From Chrysochromulina tobinii (taxonomy: Eukaryota; Haptophyta; Prymnesiales; Chrysochromulinaceae): DNA of 34,019 bases. The translations under genes were made by a program, and so were the position numbers. Positions 25,141 to 34,019 of the stretch are shown in pieces (positions within the stretch are counted from its first letter, which is position 1; each line of letters begins with the position of its first letter). Under the pieces are notes generated by a model. It did not search any database. It saw only the letters and a program-made list of their open reading frames with translations, and was not told the DNA's origin. Location of the stretch: positions 1-34,019 of the forward strand of contig JWZX01003382.1 in the NCBI GenBank assembly GCA_001275005.1. The letters run 5' to 3'.

Positions 25141-26469
25141 ATGACGATCCTGTACGACCCCACCCACTTCATCAAGACGATCATCTTTGGCATGAAATAC
25201 TCTGCGCTCAAGAGGTCAATTACCTCGAGCATCATGGTCGTAACACTCATATGGTACATAGCCCTTATAACCATCTGGCGAAATGCACTGCCGCTGACGG
25301 GGAGGTACTTAAAGAATAGTTCCGGGCTCCTTCAGAGCGGCGTAACCTTCCTGGGCACATTCGTGACCTTCAACATTTGCCACTACAACAGCCATTGCTA
25401 CCAACGATGGCACGCAAACTGGACCGCCTCCCTGAGGGAATGGAGTCGGTTGAACGATGTTGGGATGCAGGTTTACGCGCACATGGGCTATGACCATCTC
25501 ATGGCGTGCGACGTGATGCGGCTGATGCACGCGGCGAACTGCTTGATCGTCCTCGAGAGCGTCATGAAGCTGGGTAAGGATCAGACCTTGCTCATCGTCG
25601 AAAACCACAAGCTATTATCGCCCGAGGAGGCCGCATTCCTCAAGAAGAGCCCTGTGAACAGCGGCAACCAGTGCGTCCACTGGGCGCTGCAGCTGGTATC
25701 CGAGGAGGCGCGGCAGGGACGGATTCAGCCTCCAATCTTGGCAGGCCGTATTGACCAATCGATCTGCGAGTGGCGTCAGAATGTCACCCTGCCACCTGTG
25801 ATGTTGTTGACCCCGATTCCCTACGTCTACTTTCACACGATGGGCTCGCTCTTGGTGATCTTCAATCTGCTCCTCAGCCTTCAGCTCTCTCTCGCCGCAG
25901 TCCCGCTGTACCCCGATGGTGCCATCAACGACCTCGACATCCCGTTATGGTCCACGAACATCACGTGCGCCACCGTCTCGCTTCTTGTGATGACTGTCTC
26001 GCTCGGGTCCTTGCTCGAGGCGGCGAAAATGCTCGCCGACTCTTTCGGTCACGACGCCGACGACTTGCCGGCGGGCGAGTATGTGATGCGAGCGCTCGCA
26101 GGGCACAAGGCGCTATTCAAGGAGGCGATTGCAGCCGGGCAGCCTTGCATCGGCCCCCACCGCTTGAAAGGTGGCCATGCTTACCACGCGGCGGAGCATC
26201 ACGAGAGCGGCATTGATCTCAAAAGTGGCAGCCGCCCCGACAAGGCAGCTGACGTCAAGGTGCCGCTCTTCCACGCGCCGCTCCCGCCAAACACATCCGA
26301 CTTTATCAAACGGCTTGCGACGCATCCCAAGTACGCATACAAGCCGCAACCGTCAGGACGAGCGTATGAGCGGATCCTCTCCAAAAAATTGGCTTTGAAT
26401 GGTTTCCGATTTGTGGAGGCTCACGTTCACGACCCTAAGAACGAGCAATGGCTCGAGTCCAACAAGTGA
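25141..26469 (+). CDS. Bestrophin-like anion channel
   Basis: The 442 residues begin MTILYDPTHFIKTIIFGMKY, comparable with the short cytosolic start of bestrophins; an in-frame ATG at 25105 adds 12 residues of doubtful value. Membrane segments are seen at about 30-50 (IMVVTLIWYIALITIW), 67-85 (GVTFLGTFVTFNICHY), 235-265 (LLTPIPYVYFHTMGSLLVIF), and 280-305 (CATVSLLVMTVSLGSL). The NSHCYQRWHANW stretch corresponds to the N.AY.RW.E pattern. PIPYVYFH corresponds to the pore-neck IP.VY motif. SFGHDADDLP corresponds to the acidic calcium-clasp region. Bestrophins form pentameric chloride/bicarbonate channels; in algae some feed bicarbonate to the thylakoid for carbon concentration. No plastid presequence is evident here, so plasma membrane or other membranes are equally possible. 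The C-terminal 130 residues are hydrophilic and not conserved. Confidence 0.85.
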   Translation: MTILYDPTHFIKTIIFGMKYSALKRSITSSIMVVTLIWYIALITIWRNALPLTGRYLKNSSGLLQSGVTFLGTFVTFNICHYNSHCYQRWHANWTASLREWSRLNDVGMQVYAHMGYDHLMACDVMRLMHAANCLIVLESVMKLGKDQTLLIVENHKLLSPEEAAFLKKSPVNSGNQCVHWALQLVSEEARQGRIQPPILAGRIDQSICEWRQNVTLPPVMLLTPIPYVYFHTMGSLLVIFNLLLSLQLSLAAVPLYPDGAINDLDIPLWSTNITCATVSLLVMTVSLGSLLEAAKMLADSFGHDADDLPAGEYVMRALAGHKALFKEAIAAGQPCIGPHRLKGGHAYHAAEHHESGIDLKSGSRPDKAADVKVPLFHAPLPPNTSDFIKRLATHPKYAYKPQPSGRAYERILSKKLALNGFRFVEAHVHDPKNEQWLESNK

Positions 26470-26755
26470 ACTCGAACGCTTCGAAAGGTCAAGCGGGAAT
26501 TACCCAAGGTGTGGATGCTTCAAGGCCGCGAGAGACCATCACCATCACCGTCGTTTCGGAAAATGGACTCTTCCTTTAAACCTAAAAATCGTGAGTGATT
26601 CCGTTACATGTAACGTGTTGTGTGTACCGGTATGTCCCGGCTACCCCTGTGTCATTGAACCGGAATTCAACGTGGAGTGAGCGTGGGGGGACCGCGAAGA
26701 AACTGAACTGAACTGAACGTGAATTCGCGACGGCGGCGCTTTTCCTTCAAGTTTC
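26470..26755. other. Intergenic region upstream of the SET gene
   Basis: A 286-bp gap between two same-strand genes. It has no coding signal, but holds copy 2 of the dispersed 47-bp element close to the next ATG. Confidence 0.45.
26672..26718 (+). repeat. Dispersed 47-bp element, copy 2
   Basis: It matches 12459-12505 at 46 of 47 positions, in the same orientation. It ends 37 bp before the ATG of the SET-domain gene. Confidence 0.85.
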
Positions 26756-28174
26756 ATGTTCTTCTGCGTCCTTGTCCTTGGCTCAGCCAGTCATTCGCAT
26801 TTGAGGACGTTAGCTGCACCTTTTGGAGCCACCGTCCACCCCAGTTTAAGCTATGAACGAGTCGCGAGCGAGCTAAGTGGAGTCATTGCGCTTGCTCCCA
26901 TAGGACGAGGTGAGCTGCTCGCATCTGTGCCGCTCGAAGCGTGCCTGTTCACGGCACGACATCGCGACGACGACGTGGTGCTCGCGCAGCTGCTCTTGGA
27001 CGCGGCCGCCAGCAGCGGGCGGTGGAGTGAATATCGCGCCAAGATCCTGCCTCCTTGGACTGGTGCGGCCATGTTCTGGGAGGAGGCCGAGGCGGAGGAG
27101 CTGCAGTGGCCTCAAGCCGTTGCTCTTGCCCGCGCCCTGCGCATGCGAATGACGTCACGAACCGGTGGCGTGTACTCGGCGAAGTCTAAAAATCGCGACG
27201 AGATGCGGTGGGCCTTGTCGATCGTCTATTCGAGGAGCTTTGCCGTGGAGGATGCGGATGATGAGAGCGCGGCCGTGCGATGCCTCGCCCCCGTGCTGGA
27301 CTTGTTCAACCATGTGCCCGAGTCACCCGTGGAGTATGCTGCGCGATGGGCGGAGCAGGACGACGACGACGACCCACCTGCGTCGCCCTGGAGGCTCAAG
27401 GGATCTCAAGTCGAGCTGCTCGCCTACGAGGACGTAGCCGCGGGTGACGAGGTGCGTATCCCGTATGGCATCGAGTGCAGCCATGAGACTCTCGTGCAGT
27501 CGGGCTTCATCCCCGAGCCCAATTCGGCGGACTACGTGCCCCTCTTCTCGGACATGCGCGCGCTCGCGCGGCACGCGTCCGCGGCCTTAGGCCTCGAGCC
27601 AGCGCAGGAGCAGCGCCGCCTGAGACTCCTCGAAGCGCTTGATGCCGTCGACGCGCCGCTCGCCGTACGTCCTGGGTCGCTTGCGGCGTCGGGTCATCTG
27701 CTCGCGTGTACGCGACTCTTCGCGGCCTCCGATGCTGAGCTCGAGGGCGAGGGCGAGGGCGCCATCGCCTTTAAGGAGAATTTTGATCCGGCCGTCGGGC
27801 ACCACACGTTGTGTGTGTGCGGGGCGACCGAGGAGCAACGCATGGAACTGGACCGCGCCGCATGCGAACTGCTCGCACTCGCAGCCGACGAGTGCCTTGG
27901 AGCACTGCCCACGACGGCGGAGGAGGACGCGATCCTCCTAGCGCAGACCGCCATCGACGTCGAGGAGCATGTGGGCGCCGTCGAGGCGCTCATCGTCAAG
28001 CACGCGAAAGGGACGAACACGAGCGCGACTGAACCGAAAGAGGGTCGGATTGCCGCTGCTTCTGCCGCGCCAGAGGAAGCGGCGCGACGTTTTGAGACTG
28101 CTGTGCGGTACCGCCGAATGGCCAAGCTGTTGGTGGCGGGATTCGCAGAGCAGTGCAGGAACGTCTATTCGTGA
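26756..28174 (+). CDS. SET-domain protein methyltransferase (SETD3/Rubisco-LSMT type)
   Basis: The 472 residues start with a short hydrophobic signal-like stretch (MFFCVLVLGSASHS). The split SET domain is recognisable: GVIALAPIGRGELLASVPLE near 42-61, WALSIVYSRSF at 152-162, LAPVLDLFNH at 177-186 carrying the Asn-His of the cofactor pocket, and GDEVRIPYG at 230-238 with the catalytic Tyr, then SHETLVQSGFIPEPNSADYV. This order and the helical C-terminal part, probably the Rubisco-LSMT substrate-binding domain, match the class that includes plant Rubisco large-subunit methyltransferase, SETD3 and SETD6. The substrate is likely a non-histone protein. A signal peptide would suit plastid import through a secondary plastid's membranes, but this is inference. 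An Asp-rich loop (EQDDDDDPP) is inserted in the SET domain. Confidence 0.88.
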   Translation: MFFCVLVLGSASHSHLRTLAAPFGATVHPSLSYERVASELSGVIALAPIGRGELLASVPLEACLFTARHRDDDVVLAQLLLDAAASSGRWSEYRAKILPPWTGAAMFWEEAEAEELQWPQAVALARALRMRMTSRTGGVYSAKSKNRDEMRWALSIVYSRSFAVEDADDESAAVRCLAPVLDLFNHVPESPVEYAARWAEQDDDDDPPASPWRLKGSQVELLAYEDVAAGDEVRIPYGIECSHETLVQSGFIPEPNSADYVPLFSDMRALARHASAALGLEPAQEQRRLRLLEALDAVDAPLAVRPGSLAASGHLLACTRLFAASDAELEGEGEGAIAFKENFDPAVGHHTLCVCGATEEQRMELDRAACELLALAADECLGALPTTAEEDAILLAQTAIDVEEHVGAVEALIVKHAKGTNTSATEPKEGRIAAASAAPEEAARRFETAVRYRRMAKLLVAGFAEQCRNVYS

Positions 28175-28205
28175 CATTGTGAGTTAGTGCCTCACTCGCG
28201 TTGTT

Positions 28206-29244
28206 TTGGGCAATTGGACTGAAAAATGGCGGTTCCGTCATTGTAGGCGAGGTCGGCCAGCACGGATGAACTTCAATGCAGTCTTGATGGCACCCACGGC
28301 GGCCGCACCGATGGCGGCCCCGAGATCTATTCCCCACCCACCAACCATCATCGGTGGCACACCCACACTACCGCATCGTGCCTCCTCTGGCCAGCGCATC
28401 AGCAAATCGGATCACCAGTACATCCATCGGAATGCTGGTCTGGTTCAGCCGATACTGCTTCCACCTTCCGCTCAGCCGATGCCACCTTGGCAGCACGACA
28501 CGGACATTTCGGAGACGCTCCAGCAAGCGGGTATGCTGAACGTCGAGCGTGCTTCAGTGACAGCACGAGCTTCGGCTCGGCCGCACACAGCCGAGCCGAC
28601 GACGCGTCATCTCGAGAGCTTTGCAAGGCCGACGGCAGCCCCCCGCGCAGTAGCGTCCGCTTCTGCAAAGAGCAAGCTACCGCCACGCATGGCATCCACG
28701 ACGGAAAGCTCAACCTGGCCATCACAGCTTGTGCTCTCGGGCACCCAGCTCACCAAGAGCGCAGCACCGCCGTCTGTCATCGGCCTCGGATTTGAGCCTC
28801 GGCCTGAGAAGCCCGGGCTCGAGCGGGCTCTCGCCGCCGGGCTTTCGCCGCTCGACATGCCAATGCTCTGGCCGTCGTTCGCTGAGAGTGGCGCAGAGAG
28901 TGCCATCACGGAGAGTCGGATGTTCAGCTGCATGGAGACCTTTGCATGCAGCCCGCTCGCGGCGGCGCTCGCCATGCCGTTTAGTGCGCTGCACCAGCGG
29001 AGCGAAGAGTCAGGCCCGCTGCTCGCCTTTAGCGGCACCAGCAGCGGCATCGGCGTCCGCAGAGCGAGCCATGGGCTCGGCTTGCGCGGCATAGAGGATG
29101 AGGAAAGGCAGCAGCAGATGTTCACACCTCTCCAACCGACAGTGAAGGGCTATGCCACCTACGGCGTGCACAGCAGCCGGCAGCTCACGGCGCTCGCGCG
29201 CGTCTCGGCCACCAACCGCGCGAGCCTCGGCGCGGCTAAGCGGC

Positions 29245-29283
<39 letters not shown>

Positions 29284-30260
29284 GGCAGCAATGCATCGCT
29301 CCCACACCCAGCAGTGCATCGTTGCGGCCGCCGTCAGCGAGCTCACTGACGCGGGAGTCGGCGCCAGTGCTGGAGGCGACGAAGGGCAAGCTGGCCGCCG
29401 ACACTGACGGTTCGTCCTCGTTTGCGGGCGCATCGCAACCTGCGTGTACAGTGAACCACCCGGTGCGCGGAGATTTGCGAGGATGCTCTGCGACGCCGCC
29501 GCAGCTCGATGCCGCTTGGCCGCTCGAGACCACAGCCCAGTGCGGCGCCCATGGCGGGAGCTCAAATAACCTGCTTGATACCTTGGGCTGCTGCTCCGCC
29601 CTGAGCACCACCAGTAGCACGTGGGGCGCTCGGAGTCCGCGACCGGCCACCGCGCCAGGAGGCCATCGCGCGCGCGACTCTGTGTCGGCCAGCTTGCTAA
29701 AGAGTACTCTGGTGTCGATGCCAGCGCCACTGGGCTTCAAGGATCCGCTGCAATGCCGACCTTCGACATCCCCTGCAAAGCCGACCTCAGCGAGCGTTCT
29801 CCCACCGGCGCCGCCGCACCAAACGCCGGCCACGTCGATGTCGCTGCTGAGCTCCTCCTCGAGAACACCGCCCAGGCACAGAGCGTCCAGACCGTCCTCG
29901 TTCATGCGTGCCGAGGGGGGCCAGCAGCCACCGCCGGCGAGCGACCTATCAGCCGGCGAGCGCCACGGGATGGAAGCCGCGGCGGCTGGCGCCTCGGAGA
30001 GAGATGTGGCGGCGGGGGCGTGGTGGCTCGGCCGCGGCGCTAACTTTGGTGGCGCCCTTGGCCTCGGCCGCGACCTTCCGGCCAGATGGGGCCCTCGCCA
30101 CATGGGCAACATCGGTACCCATGCCACGGGCAAGCGGCGACCTCTGACGGCTGCGGCTGCCCCTGCAGGCACCGCCGCCGTCAGCCACCTCAAGGAGCAG
30201 AGGAGGGCGACCAGCGCGACGGCTATAAGGCTGCCCTTCGCTGACCGCAGTGGCAGATAG
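28206..30260 (+). CDS. Disordered Ser/Ala/Pro-rich hypothetical protein with polyglutamine tract
   Basis: A 684-codon frame opens 31 bp after the SET gene. Met21 (28266, MNFNAVLMAP) is an alternative start. The product is rich in Ser, Ala, Pro and Thr, with no transmembrane segment or recognised domain. It has a run of 12 Gln near residue 348 (RRQ...WQQ), and several SP/TP and RPAT/RPST motifs such as SPRPATAPGG and CRPSTSP, which look like phosphorylation or cytoskeletal-association sequence. The reverse strand has a 344-codon open frame over the same region, and high GC makes long open frames common, so coding status rests on length. It may be a low-complexity regulator or cytoskeletal protein; I cannot say which. 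Confidence 0.5.
29247..29282 (+). repeat. CAG trinucleotide repeat, 12 units
   Basis: Twelve perfect cag codons, read as Gln12 in the host frame, followed by tgg cag caa. All codons are cag with no caa interruptions, which suggests recent expansion and likely length variation. Confidence 0.97.
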
Positions 30261-31378
30261 CGGCAGTGCGCGAGGGAGGCGCGCTGGCCGCTGGAACCAG
30301 CGGACCGCTTGCGCGGCGGGGGCGCTCACGCGTGACGGGGCTCTGGCATGCTCTGGGTCCGGTGGGGCCCGCCCGTCAAGTGCTTACACGTGCGTCTCAC
30401 CTCGGCATCTCTATGCGCTTTTGTCACGCTTGCTCGCTGTCGCTCGGCCGGTAGCCGCGGCCGGCGGCGGCGCGGCGGGGCCGGGGCCCCGGTGCCGGGA
30501 CCCCGGTGGCGGTGCGGTTTCCCAAAATTAGGTTGCTTATTTTATACTGCGCGCAGCGGCCCGTGTCGTCCGAAACTTGTAACTTCAACGTTATGTGGTT
30601 TCAGGTTTGCGACCGAACCCACCGGGCACCGCGCGGCGTCCGGCGTGCGGCGAGCACGCGGGCACTTGTCCGGACACCGGAGGCGGAGCGACTCTGCGCT
30701 CCGTCTGGCACTCCGCTCACCGTTGCCGGTGGGGTGCCGCTCGTTACACTGCGGCGCGGACGCGGCCCCGCGGTACCACCCGGGCGCCCGGGGCCGCGCA
30801 GCGCGCTGCCGCGCGGGCGAACCGACCCGGCACCCGCCACCGATACAGAGACAACTTTGAACTTACAACGGCTTAGTACACTCAAGAACGCTCTTGACTC
30901 TAGACGGACAGACTGAGACCTGTGGAACTACAGTACACCGCGCCGTCTGGCGGACGCCCCCGACACACGGATCGAGGACGCACCTATACGCGTATGTTAC
31001 AGCCGGTAACTATCGGCAATGGAGATTACATCACAGGCCTCACTCACGGCCAGCAGCAGCATATTCAAGTACATGGGGTACAAGGGCTCTCCAGCTCGCC
31101 TCCTCGTCGATCCGGACGCCTCACGGCGTCGAAGGCTATGGTACACGTCCTCGGCGATTGTACAGACGAAGGCAACAGGGGCACGTTAGGTTGGCCAGCT
31201 CGCGATGCGTTGTAGCGTCGAAGTCAATGGTCCACGAGGGGCGTAGCGCGTCGCCAGCAGTCCCCGGCATTCAGTCCTCGGCATTTAGTCGATGGTCCTC
31301 GGCATTTAGTCCTCGGCATGGGTATGGACGCATGAAGAAGGGGCACTTGGACACGAAAAGGCGCAGCGGATGCACACA
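30261..31378. other. 1.1-kb GC-extreme region without recognisable gene
   Basis: Open frames run through this stretch on both strands but none shows a domain, signal peptide or conserved motif. The part at 30450-30520 is nearly pure G/C. The part at 30530-30900 mixes AT-rich islets (attaggttgcttattttata) with long GC tracts. A short direct repeat of tcctcggcatttag occurs at 31275-31288 and 31296-31309, with a partial third copy at 31310. I see no rRNA or tRNA that I can defend. Confidence 0.4.
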
Positions 31379-32400
31379 TCAGCTGTTCGTAATTCTGAGG
31401 CAGGTCTCGAGGAAGGAGGTCTGCACTGTCGCGTGCTCGGTGGCGACGGTTTCGGGGAGGACCTTGCCGAATTTCTCGGAGACCTGGGCGGTCCGCTTGA
31501 GAAGATCGCGCTGGATCTCCATTGGGTCAACGAGGGCCTTGCCGCGAATGTGCAGAGGCTGCGTGCCGATGGCCTGGATCATCACCTCCACGTCACCCTC
31601 GCGCGTGAGAGATTTGGCGTGCGTCACGAGCACAAAGGTGCTGAGCCACTCGTGCTTCTCCTTCTGCGAGGGCAAGTGCGCGATGTCGCTCAGCATCTCG
31701 CGCACCGCCACTTTCGTCGCCACGCTGCGCAGCATCTGGCTGTCCGCGGCGGCGTTGCTGATCGTGTGCGCCATGGAGGCCTGCGTGCGATTACTGCTCG
31801 GCTCGGTGAGGGTGGAGATGCGCTCCAGGTGCTGGACCCACACGCCCGCGAGATCTTCGCGCACCGCCATCAGCTGAAGCCCCACCTTGGGCGGCTCGAT
31901 CTCTAATGTGAAGCCCTGGGACGAGCGACCGCCCGCAGTCTTGAGGTACGGGTTGTTGGGCGAGAGCTGCCGGAAGCCGGGCATGGGCACGAAGAAATCC
32001 TCGGTCCCTGACGTGCGTAGCACATTGAGGAAGTCGTAGAGCCGCCCCTTCTGCTTCTGCTCCTTCTGCTCCTCGAAGAACTTGGTCCACTTGCCGTGCA
32101 GCCAAATCTGCAGCCCTCGGTTGTTCACCTGTCCATGTGCGCAGAATGGCGGGTCAACGCATGCGAGAGGGATTTCAGGATGACTGGGCAGGAAGGTGCT
32201 ATGCGACGCACCTCGCCGAAAGTCTGCACCTGATTCTCCACCGAACGACTCATCAAGGTATCTGTGAGCCACGCAGCCTCATCAGGGTACAACATCTGCA
32301 TGACAGGCGCGGACGTACGCGGCATCTGGCGGGGAGCAGCGCCCGTGATGATGAGCGCACTCGCGAACGATGGCAGTAGCGCCAAAGCGACCATTGTCAC
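31379..32400 (-). CDS. Secreted or plastid-targeted protein of unknown function, two exons
   Basis: Exons are 32212-32400 and 31379-32128, giving about 312 residues. Exon 1 supplies a signal peptide (MTMVALALLPSFASALIITG) followed by a Ser/Thr/basic stretch and APVMQMLYPDEAAW, a layout common in plastid-targeted proteins of algae with complex plastids. Splicing joins QVQTFGE to VNNRGLQIWLHGKWTKFFEE. The mature part is soluble, with alternating helices. Visible blocks are GTEDFFVPMPGFRQLSPNNP, GFTLEIEPPKVGLQLMAVRE, and MLSDIAHLPSQKEKHEWLST. I recognise no domain. Without splicing, exon 1 would run to a stop at 32125 and the second exon would lack a signal. Plastid location is inferred; enzymatic function is unknown. 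Confidence 0.7.
32129..32211 (-). other. Intron of the unknown plastid-type gene
   Basis: An 83-nt phase-0 intron with strong donor gag|gtgcgt and acceptor ggacag|gtgaac. It joins two frames that overlap but are out of register, so splicing is needed for a complete protein. Confidence 0.85.
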
Positions 32401-32671
32401 AAGTCAACGGCGGCTAAATGATGGTGCCCGACATTGAAAGTTGGAAGGGTGATCGCTTTTGTGTGTTTGATTGATGACATGATGACTGTGCATTGCAGAG
32501 GAGCGTCCAAAACATTCAAGCGATGTGGCCATTTAAAAAACAACTTCGCTGTCGATTACCCCCCCTGCAGAAGCACAGCCAGACACTTTCAGAAAACGCA
32601 TGCAACGGCGCTTCTTTTCTACTTTTGACTACTTTGTATTCGGACGCTACGTCCGCTCCACACAAAAGCGA

Positions 32672-34019
32672 TTAGACTCTGAGAATGGTTACGCGCGACA
32701 TCGCGCGCTCCCTGCGCAGCTGTTGCTCCATCTCGAAGACCTCTATCTCCATCTCCATCTCCATCTCGTCGATCACGGTACCGCATGAGGTTGAGGAAGG
32801 CCCGAGGCTGGACATCATCGACTGAGCGGCTCGTGCGCCCAACGCAAGCGTGATCTCAACAGATGCCATTCTTACTCCTCTCGTCTCCGGCGGCTTGACA
32901 GGAGGTTCTTCGTGCCGCCTGATGGAGATGCAAGACGCGCGAATCTGACAGCTGATGAGCAAGACCACAATAGCAACTGCGACGGCGGCGAAAGTAGATG
33001 CGATGGTCGCGACCATGCTGCTCGCGTTGCCATCCCCAACCAAGGAGGGCGCAAATGCCAGTGCTGGAGTGAGAGCGACCGTCACAATTGGTGGAGGCAG
33101 GGCGGGCGGCGGAAGCGGGGGCGCGAGGACGACTGGCGCGCTCACATTGAACCTGATCGTGGGCAGCTGTGCCGCGAAGCTCGAGGCGACGGCGCCCCTT
33201 CCGAGCATTCCCGCCAAGTTGCTATTGGTCACAGGACCCACCTCCGTCACAGTGATCGTCACCGCAAGACCGGTGAGTGCCACTGAGTTGACCGTAACGC
33301 CGAGGCTGGCCACGCCAGCGGCAATCGTATCCGAACTCGAGGCGCTCAGATTGGTTTGCGACGCACTCGCCGCGTAGTCGTACGTCCGCTGAGCTTCCAA
33401 GAGCACTGTTGGCGGTGGATGTGTCATGTTGTGCGAGCTAAGGACGCGACGACGCTGCGCCACGATAGACACTTCGCAGGTACCCACCAGCCCAGAGCAC
33501 AGGCTGCCCACGACAGCGTGGACGAGTGCGGATCGATTCAACGGCACATTCATGTTGAGCGCTCCGATGGACATGCCGATGCGTTGCGTGTCGCTGATAA
33601 TTGCTGAGACGGTCGTCGAATTTGGCGCGCTGCCATATATCGAGGATTGCGTCGCCGCCAGTGCCGCGGCACCAAAGCCGGCAGGCGAAATGGAAGCAAG
33701 ATCCGCGTCAGCGACAGCGACAGAGAAGCTGACGCTGAAGCTCAGAGGGGAAAAGGGCGGCGGCAGCGCGGGTGGCGGCAGTGCGGGCGGCAGTGCGGGC
33801 GGTGGTGGCGAGGGCGGCAGTGGCGAGGACGGCCGAGGCGAAGGCGGAGGCGGCGAGGGCGATGGCGAGGGCGGCCTCGGTAAGGACGGTGGAGGGGAAG
33901 GCGGGGGCGGCGGGCGGCGGCGAAGGGCGGCGGAGGCGAGGGCGGCGGAGGCGAGGGCGGCGGAGGCGAAGGCGGTGGAGGGGAAGGCGGGGGCGGCAGT
34001 GGGCGGCGGAGGCGAGGGT
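32672..34019 (-). CDS. Single-pass membrane protein with Pro-rich extracellular stalk, 5' part beyond the window
   Basis: The frame stays open from 34019 down to the stop at 32672, so the gene enters from the right edge. The N-terminal visible part is a Pro/Ser-rich stalk (PSPSPSPPPPSPRPSSP and ALPPALPPP), as in cell-wall or extracellular proteins of algae. A beta-rich domain follows, with SVSFSVAVADADLASISPAG, SAIISDTQRIGMSIGALNMN, a Cys pair (SLCSGLVGTCEVSIV), and TVNSVALTGLAVTITVTEVG. A second short Pro-rich stretch (LPPPALPPPIV) precedes one membrane span (ASTFAAVAVAIVVLLISC). The cytosolic tail is about 80 residues and ends in an acidic Met/Glu repeat (EMEMEMEIEVFEMEQQL) and basic residues. 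It is probably a type I surface protein. No specific family is recognised. Confidence 0.65.
   Translation of the reverse strand, partial: PSPPPPTAAPAFPSTAFASAALASAALASAALRRRPPPPPSPPPSLPRPPSPSPSPPPPSPRPSSPLPPSPPPPALPPALPPPALPPPFSPLSFSVSFSVAVADADLASISPAGFGAAALAATQSSIYGSAPNSTTVSAIISDTQRIGMSIGALNMNVPLNRSALVHAVVGSLCSGLVGTCEVSIVAQRRRVLSSHNMTHPPPTVLLEAQRTYDYAASASQTNLSASSSDTIAAGVASLGVTVNSVALTGLAVTITVTEVGPVTNSNLAGMLGRGAVASSFAAQLPTIRFNVSAPVVLAPPLPPPALPPPIVTVALTPALAFAPSLVGDGNASSMVATIASTFAAVAVAIVVLLISCQIRASCISIRRHEEPPVKPPETRGVRMASVEITLALGARAAQSMMSSLGPSSTSCGTVIDEMEMEMEIEVFEMEQQLRRERAMSRVTILRV
33760..34019 (-). repeat. GC-rich microsatellite-like tract coding the Pro/Ser stalk
   Basis: Degenerate ggcggc/gaggc-type triplet and hexamer repeats fill the right edge. 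On the minus strand they read as Pro/Ser repeats up to about 33905. Further upstream the same frame switches to Ala/Ser and a short Arg run (ASAALASAALRRRP), while a neighbouring frame keeps the PPS pattern. Confidence 0.75.

Noticed and set aside
28206-28230. MGNW start of the polyQ protein as an N-myristoylation site
   Set aside because: The residue at position 6 is Glu, not the preferred Ser/Thr, and the true start may be Met21.
29159-30193. 344-codon minus-strand frame over the polyQ gene
   Set aside because: It reads a Cys run opposite the CAG repeat and has no domain; the plus-strand frame is twice as long.
30530-30900. Possible rRNA or ITS fragment
   Set aside because: The mixture of GC tracts and AT islets is reminiscent, but no conserved rRNA core sequence can be identified.
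30894-31877. 327-codon plus-strand frame
   Set aside because: Its second half is antisense to the well-supported two-exon gene at 31379-32400 and its first half is motif-free.

Overview
The window is nuclear DNA from a eukaryotic, plastid-bearing unicellular alga. A haptophyte is my best guess. The grounds are very high GC, compact genes on both strands, few and short GT-AG introns, secretory signals on several proteins, and algal-style families (bestrophin, SET-domain Rubisco-LSMT type, lone M41 protease, paired Agenet domains, Pro-rich extracellular protein). There is no bacterial operon structure. The phylum is inference; the eukaryotic nature is well supported by three introns that restore reading frame exactly.

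Left third (1-12.1 kb): on the minus strand lie an FtsH-type M41 peptidase without its AAA module, a 1085-residue Ala/Glu/Lys helical repeat protein, and a Cu(+)-ATPase with seven N-terminal heavy-metal-binding (HMA) domains. On the plus strand follow a small secreted EF-hand protein and a class V PLP-dependent aminotransferase whose last ~65 codons are in another frame.

Middle (12.1-22.9 kb): a two-exon protein with a coiled coil and two Agenet-like domains, whose intron is almost entirely tandem repeats; a three-exon calpain relative on the minus strand (PDZ, CysPc, C2-like, EF-hand, C-terminal CaaX) with the catalytic Cys replaced by Gly, one intron bounded by a perfect 24-bp direct repeat, and a frameshift; divergent from it, PIG-W/GWT1, the GPI-inositol acyltransferase; a cluster of palindromes; and a secreted fusion of a cyanophycinase-like S51 peptidase with an alpha/beta hydrolase.

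Right third (22.9-34 kb): a small protein with an algal helical motif, a steroid 5-alpha-reductase-family enzyme preceded by a diverged copy of part of that small gene, a bestrophin, a SET-domain methyltransferase, a disordered polyQ protein, a 1.1-kb GC-extreme gene-free stretch, a two-exon secreted or plastid-targeted protein of unknown function, and the 3' part of a single-pass membrane protein with a Pro-rich stalk.

The genes do not form one pathway. They look like independent neighbours in a compact genome. The most notable signals are the repeat-bounded intron, the pseudo-calpain, the S51-hydrolase fusion, the seven-HMA copper pump, and a 47-bp element found just upstream of two unrelated genes.
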